A stretch of DNA of 64,000 nucleotides, from positions 62,001 through 126,000 of the forward strand of contig CANKZM010000009.1 in the NCBI GenBank assembly GCA_947488305.1, given 5' to 3'. A model generated the notes under the pieces. The model was given only the letters and a program-made list of their open reading frames with translations, was not told the DNA's origin and searched no databases. Below, one piece after another: positions 59,877 through 64,000 of the stretch. Origin of the DNA: an uncultured Roseobacter sp. Its GTDB lineage: Bacteria; Pseudomonadota; Alphaproteobacteria; Rhodobacterales; Rhodobacteraceae. Positions within the stretch are counted from its first letter, which is position 1; each line of letters opens with the position of its first letter. The translations under genes were made by a program, and so were the position numbers.

Positions 59877-61247
59877 ATGAGCGAATGGACAAAATCGAGC
59901 TGGCGCGCCAAACCGCGCATCCAGATGCCAGATTACCCGGATCAGGCGGCCTTGCAAGAGGTGGAGGCACAACTCGCCCGCTTTCCGGTGCTCGTTTTTG
60001 CCGGGGAAGCGCGTCGGCTGAAGAAGCATCTGGCTGCGGCCGGTCGCGGTGAAGCCTTCCTTCTGCAGGGTGGTGATTGCGCAGAGAGCTTTGACCAATT
60101 CAGTTCGGATGCGATCCGCGACACCTTCAAGGTGATGTTGCAAATGGCCATCGTGCTGACCCACGGTGCCAAGGTGCCTGTGGTCAAGGTTGGTCGGATG
60201 GCGGGTCAATTTGCCAAGCCACGCTCTGCACCAACGGAGACGGTGGGCGATGTAGAATTGCCCAGCTATCGCGGTGATATTATCAACAAACTGGACTTCA
60301 CATCTGAGGCCCGCATCCCGGATCCGCAGAATATGCTGCGCGCCTATACGCAGGCAGCGGCGACACTGAACTTGCTGCGCGCATTCTCCACGGGGGGATA
60401 TGCGGATGTGCATCAGGTCCATTCCTGGACACTTGGTTTCACCGAAAGCGGCAAGGCGGATGCCTACCGCGAAATTGCCAACCGCATCTCAGATACGCTG
60501 GATTTCATGACGGCGGCTGGCATTAATTCGGACACGGCTCACACGCTGCAGACGGTCGAATTCTACACGAGCCACGAATCCCTGCTGCTTGAGTACGAAG
60601 AAGCTCTGACCCGGATCGACAGTTTGACCGGGCAATGGTTGGCAGGTTCAGGCCACATGATCTGGATCGGGGACCGCACGCGGCAGCCCGATGGCGCCCA
60701 TGTCGAATTTGCCAGTGGCGTTCAAAACCCCATTGGCCTCAAGGCAGGCCCAACGATGACGTCGGACGACCTGAAGGCGTTGATGGCCAAGCTGAACCCG
60801 GACAACGAAGAAGGTCGCCTGACGCTGATCGCACGCTTCGGCGCGGGCAACGTCGCGGAACACCTGCCACGTCTGATCAAGACGGTTCGTGAAGAAGGTG
60901 CCAAGGTGACATGGGTCTGTGACCCGATGCATGGCAACACGATCAAGTCCAGCACTGGCTATAAGACGAGACCTTTCGACTCCGTGTTGCGTGAGGTGCG
61001 CGAGTTCTTTGGTGTTCATGCGTCAGAAGGCAGCACGCCAGGTGGTGTTCATTTCGAGATGACGGGGCAGGACGTGACCGAGTGCACCGGTGGTGTACGG
61101 GCCGTCAGCGATGAAGACCTCTCAGATCGCTACCACACAGCATGTGATCCGCGCTTGAATGCCAGCCAGTCCCTGGAATTGGCCTTCCTGGTGGCCGAAG
61201 AGCTGTCCAGCAGGCGCGAAGCAAGTAAAGATCAGGCCGCGGGGTAA
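59877..61247 (+). CDS. Class II 3-deoxy-7-phosphoheptulonate synthase (DAHP synthase)
   Basis: This 456-aa plant/actinobacterial-type (AroA-II) enzyme condenses PEP and erythrose 4-phosphate, opening the shikimate pathway. Motifs are '[18 protein letters not shown]' at the N-terminus, '[11 protein letters not shown]' near 60-70 (metal-binding Cys), '[15 protein letters not shown]' near 103-117, '[16 protein letters not shown]', and '[22 protein letters not shown]' near 344-365. ATG 59877 has GGAG ten bases upstream; the long upstream open extension is antisense to the regulator and rejected. A strong intrinsic terminator follows. Confidence 0.93.
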   Translation: MSEWTKSSWRAKPRIQMPDYPDQAALQEVEAQLARFPVLVFAGEARRLKKHLAAAGRGEAFLLQGGDCAESFDQFSSDAIRDTFKVMLQMAIVLTHGAKVPVVKVGRMAGQFAKPRSAPTETVGDVELPSYRGDIINKLDFTSEARIPDPQNMLRAYTQAAATLNLLRAFSTGGYADVHQVHSWTLGFTESGKADAYREIANRISDTLDFMTAAGINSDTAHTLQTVEFYTSHESLLLEYEEALTRIDSLTGQWLAGSGHMIWIGDRTRQPDGAHVEFASGVQNPIGLKAGPTMTSDDLKALMAKLNPDNEEGRLTLIARFGAGNVAEHLPRLIKTVREEGAKVTWVCDPMHGNTIKSSTGYKTRPFDSVLREVREFFGVHASEGSTPGGVHFEMTGQDVTECTGGVRAVSDEDLSDRYHTACDPRLNASQSLELAFLVAEELSSRREASKDQAAG

Positions 61248-61270
61248 AAACGCGTCTTTTCTTGGATTAG

Positions 61271-61299
61271 GAGCTCGTTCCCGGCTTGGGATCGGGCTC
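61271..61299 (+). terminator. Rho-independent terminator of the DAHP synthase gene
   Basis: GAGCTCGTTCCC pairs with GGGATCGGGCTC (12 positions: one G-U wobble, one U-U mismatch) around a five-base loop, followed by TTTTCTTG on the plus strand. It lies 23 bases after the DAHP synthase stop. Confidence 0.83.
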
Positions 61300-61370
61300 T
61301 TTTCTTGTTGGTGTCACAAGGGGAATCTAGTGTGCCAGCTGGCAAGTACCCTGCCGGAAGCCGGATATCG

Positions 61371-62075
61371 TCAATCGTCCGACTTTACCAACCGAAGGTA
61401 AGGCGCATCGCTCAGCGGTGTTTCGGTGCGGAAGCTTGGCTTGGGCTCTGCAAATCCAGATGTTTGCGCAACAGGACGCGGCGTTGGCAAGCTGGGCTCC
61501 TTCGCCATGGGTACCGGTGCTGATTCATCCGATATGATCGGACGCAGGCTTGTGCCTGTAATCTCAAACCGGCGCGGGCTGCGGCCCGTATCCCCGACAG
61601 AGACAAGTGCACCAAGAAGACGGCTTACGTCGCCGAGGTCACTTTTCAACGGCATCAGGATCAAGCGCGCACTCAACGGCGGCATCCCCGGCGCTTTTTC
61701 GGAATGGAGGTTCAACGTGCAGGTCGCGGGCGTCTCAAACACTTCCTCCAGCGTATCGCTCAACTGACGGCGTGATCCTGGCGCGATGAAGGCGGTCAGC
61801 GGCATTCCGCGCACTTCCATTCCCATCAGGTCGCTGAGATGGCTGCCGGCGATGCGCAAACGCGCAATCCCGGGGGCGATACGTTCCACAATGAACGAGT
61901 ACTCAAGCGCTTGCTCAATGCCCCTAGGGTCAATCTCGGACCGGTACGGCATAAGGCGCGCGCCACGCAGCGCTTCCCAATACGCTTCGACCTGTGCCAG
62001 GGGCGTAAAACTTTTCTCAGAAATATTCCGTGTCATATTGACGACATTGTGCTTGTTTTGGCCTCGGTTGTCCAT
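61371..62075 (-). CDS. PAS-domain protein (PAS_5/DUF1457 type)
   Basis: This 234-aa cytoplasmic protein has an N-terminal PAS_5 domain (about 25-165: 'VEAYWEALRGARLMPYRSEIDPRGIEQALEYSFIVERI', 'GMEVRGMPLTAFIAPGSR') and a disordered Pro/Ser-rich C-terminal tail ending in 'APYLRLVKSDD'. No output domain is present. Family members are common in alphaproteobacteria and mostly uncharacterised; some are linked to polysaccharide or cell-cycle control. Start at ATG 62075 with AAAGG about eight bases upstream. It is divergent from yicC, with 268 bases between; that gap contains a GGTTAA (CtrA half-site-like) near 62230 but no gene. Confidence 0.8.
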   Translation of the reverse strand: MDNRGQNKHNVVNMTRNISEKSFTPLAQVEAYWEALRGARLMPYRSEIDPRGIEQALEYSFIVERIAPGIARLRIAGSHLSDLMGMEVRGMPLTAFIAPGSRRQLSDTLEEVFETPATCTLNLHSEKAPGMPPLSARLILMPLKSDLGDVSRLLGALVSVGDTGRSPRRFEITGTSLRPIISDESAPVPMAKEPSLPTPRPVAQTSGFAEPKPSFRTETPLSDAPYLRLVKSDD

Positions 62076-62343
62076 CTTTTGCGCCTTTTACTCACCAAGA
62101 CCCTGTCAGGGTATTGATTGGAATTCGTTACCCGGAAGCGCGAACCGATACGTCCGATGCGGCGCCTCAAACCTTACCGAAACATTAATAGCAAAAATTT
62201 TCCGCAAAATGGCGTTCTAAGTTACCAAATGGTTAACTCCTGACAATGGTGGCACGAGTCCCTTTCAGGTGTCGTGGGGCTTGCTCTGGCAGATTGGTCT
62301 GCCATAAGTCTCAGCCATATCTTGTGGAGAAAAGGACGTCCTG

Positions 62344-63234
62344 ATGTTGCGCTCAATGACTGGTTTTGCTTCGGCGACCGGCAATTTGCCTCCGCATTCC
62401 TGGAGTTGGGAGTTGCGATCTGTCAACGGAAAGGGACAAGATTTGCGCTTGCGCGTGCCCGATTGGATAGACGGGCTCGAGGTTTCTCTACGGAAAAAGC
62501 TGGCCGCAAAGACTGCGCGCGGAAATATCACCATGGGGTTGCGTCTTGCGCGTGAAGAGACGGCGGCAACACTTAACATCAATCAGAAACAGCTCAGCGC
62601 AGTTCTGTCGGCGATGATTGAGATTGAATCGCAAGCGATGGACATGGGGCTTTCGCTTGCACCGTCACGCGCAGCGGATATTGCGGCTGCGCGGGGCGTT
62701 CTGGAAGCCACTGGTGCTGAGGATGATACGAAACCACTGGCCGAGCAACTAAGCCACGAAGCCGATGCATTGATAGAAGCTTTCAACGACATGCGCGCCA
62801 GTGAGGGCGCCGAAATCGAAAAAATGCTCACCCGGCAGCTGTCCGAAGTTGAAGCGCTGACGGCTGAAGCGAAGGCACTTGCAGAAGCGCGCAGCGCTGA
62901 AACGGCGGAGATTTTACAGCGAAACCTTGCGCGAATAATGGATAATACAGAAGGTTTGGAAGAGGCGCGTATCGCGCAGGAATTGGCGCTGATCGCGGTG
63001 AAATCGGACGTTACTGAAGAGATTGACCGACTTGCTGCGCATGTATCCGCTGCTCGGGGTCTAATTGACGATGGCGGCCCGGTTGGTCGTAAACTCGATT
63101 TTTTGATGCAGGAGTTTAACCGTGAAGCAAACACGCTTTGCGCCAAGGCGCAAAACGCCGACCTGACCCGTTGTGGTCTTGCGCTTAAGGCGGTCATCGA
63201 TCAGATGCGTGAACAAGTACAGAACGTGGAATAA
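62344..63234 (+). CDS. yicC: YicC-family endoribonuclease
   Basis: This 296-aa protein begins 'MLRSMTGFASATG', the invariant YicC opening, has a central coiled helical region rich in Ala/Glu (about 100-215) and ends in the conserved DUF1732 block 'EIDRLAAHVSAARGLIDDGGPVGRKLDFLMQEFNREANTLCAKAQ'. E. coli YicC is an endoribonuclease that helps degrade small RNAs. AAGGA lies seven bases before the ATG. It is three bases upstream of gmk, a linkage conserved widely in bacteria. Confidence 0.93.
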   Translation: MLRSMTGFASATGNLPPHSWSWELRSVNGKGQDLRLRVPDWIDGLEVSLRKKLAAKTARGNITMGLRLAREETAATLNINQKQLSAVLSAMIEIESQAMDMGLSLAPSRAADIAAARGVLEATGAEDDTKPLAEQLSHEADALIEAFNDMRASEGAEIEKMLTRQLSEVEALTAEAKALAEARSAETAEILQRNLARIMDNTEGLEEARIAQELALIAVKSDVTEEIDRLAAHVSAARGLIDDGGPVGRKLDFLMQEFNREANTLCAKAQNADLTRCGLALKAVIDQMREQVQNVE

Positions 63235-63237
63235 AAA

Positions 63238-63882
63238 ATGATCCAGACACGGCGCGGCCTGCTCATCATACTCAGCTCTCCGTCAGGCGCGGGCAAATCG
63301 ACCTTGGCGCGCCGATTGCGTGACTGGGACCCAGACATCGAATTTTCAGTCTCTGCGACAACACGGGCACCGCGACCGGGCGAACAAGATGGCCGGGAAT
63401 ACCACTTCATTGATGAGGCCAGTTTCAAAGCGAATGTCTCAGAAGGCGGCATGCTTGAGCACGCGCATGTCTTCGGCAATTTTTACGGCTCCCCGCTAGA
63501 ACCGGTCCGAAATGCCATCGACGGGGGGCGCGACGTGCTGTTCGACATTGATTGGCAAGGGGCGCAGCAGATCACCAACTCGGCACTGGGAGCGCACACC
63601 TTGTCCATTTTCCTGTTGCCGCCGTCTATCGCGGAGTTGCGCAGCAGGCTCGAAAAACGCGCGCAGGATGATGCAGATACCATCGCCCGTCGGATGGCCA
63701 AGAGCTGGGACGAAATCAGTCATTGGGGGGCGTATGATTTCGTGCTGGTGAATGATGATCTGGACGCTACCGAAGCGCAGTTGAAAACGATTGTCACCGC
63801 AACACGTCTGCGGCGCAGCCAACAACCGGGGCTGACCGAACATGTGCGTCGCCTTCAATCTGAATTTGAGGAACTGACATGA
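63238..63882 (+). CDS. gmk: Guanylate kinase
   Basis: This 214-aa enzyme phosphorylates GMP to GDP with ATP. It shows the P-loop '[16 protein letters not shown]' near 11-26, the GMP-binding '[23 protein letters not shown]' near 38-60, 'GNFYGSP' near 80-86 and the '[13 protein letters not shown]' Walker B-like strand near 98-110. Its stop overlaps the next gene by the ATGA arrangement. Confidence 0.95.
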   Translation: MIQTRRGLLIILSSPSGAGKSTLARRLRDWDPDIEFSVSATTRAPRPGEQDGREYHFIDEASFKANVSEGGMLEHAHVFGNFYGSPLEPVRNAIDGGRDVLFDIDWQGAQQITNSALGAHTLSIFLLPPSIAELRSRLEKRAQDDADTIARRMAKSWDEISHWGAYDFVLVNDDLDATEAQLKTIVTATRLRRSQQPGLTEHVRRLQSEFEELT

Positions 63883-64000
63883 CACTTTATGCTCTGGGGT
63901 CCGATGTTCCGGTCCTTGATGAAGATACCTGGGTCGCCCCGGATGCAAACCTCATTGGCAAGGTGGTGTTGGAGGCAGGCGCTTCGGTTTGGTTCGGGAC
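63879..64000 (+). CDS. Gamma carbonic anhydrase-like protein, N-terminal fragment (3' end outside window)
   Basis: The first 40 codons read '[40 protein letters not shown]', the characteristic start of gamma-class carbonic anhydrase/YrdA-like left-handed beta-helix proteins; the metal-binding histidines would lie beyond the edge. It overlaps gmk by 4 bases. Whether it is an active anhydrase cannot be judged from the fragment. Confidence 0.8.
   Translation, partial: MTLYALGSDVPVLDEDTWVAPDANLIGKVVLEAGASVWFG

Overview
The window reads as ordinary chromosome of a marine alphaproteobacterium, most likely Rhodobacterales (Roseobacter group). This is inferred from the overall protein flavour, tight ATGA-overlapping operons, a che cluster in the alphaproteobacterial order, IalB, TadE/TadG proteins, a liv-type ABC operon, a class II DAHP synthase and Rieske/dimethylglycine-dehydrogenase-type betaine enzymes. 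I see no CRISPR array, insertion sequence, integrase, phage or plasmid module. One tRNA (Asn, GTT) is present.

Layout. 1-3.6 kb: end of an ABC ATPase, an FtsX-like permease and a secreted AttH/CrtC-like protein. 3.7-4.8 kb: acyl-CoA dehydrogenase. 4.9-11.4 kb: chemotaxis genes, with cheB on + and STAS-cheY-cheA-cheW-cheR-cheY-(CheT/CheZ-like) on -. 11.6-14 kb: three-gene one-carbon operon (PF13769-type small protein, MetF-like reductase, methyl-THF methyltransferase). 14.2-16.8 kb: ppx/gppA, rlmE and an exported Cache-like protein. 17.2-20.2 kb: a 1007-aa ABC-exporter-like protein whose ATPase motifs are destroyed and which ends in a cyclic-nucleotide-binding domain. 20.4-22.8 kb: tRNA-Asn, MBL hydrolase, EnvZ-like kinase. 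22.9-32.1 kb: a catabolic island (RpiR regulator, Rieske oxygenase, DMGDH/GcvT fusion, alcohol dehydrogenase, two enolase-superfamily enzymes, class III aminotransferase) that looks like demethylation and epimerisation of a betaine. 32.2-41.2 kb: GNAT, lipoprotein, SleB-DUF2272 protein without a signal peptide, then a five-gene unit with two glycosyltransferase-like proteins. 41.5-44.1 kb: TadG/TadE-like proteins. 44.3-49.4 kb: envelope genes (DUF882, L,D-transpeptidase, LpxD, ACP, KAS). 49.5-52.1 kb: IalB, an intergenic stretch with two minus-strand terminators (possible small RNA), HerA-like ATPase. 52.2-59.7 kb: livKGFHM, PQQ-type sugar dehydrogenase, GlxA-type regulator. 59.9-64 kb: class II DAHP synthase, PAS protein, YicC, Gmk and the start of a gamma-carbonic-anhydrase-like gene.

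The items most worth following up are the catalytically dead ABC/cNMP protein, the betaine-type island with paired enolase-superfamily enzymes and no local transporter, the uncharacterised glycosyltransferase operon at 35.6-41.2 kb, and the small CheT/CheZ-like protein with a DxTxQ motif. All functional assignments come from reading translated motifs; no database search was run.
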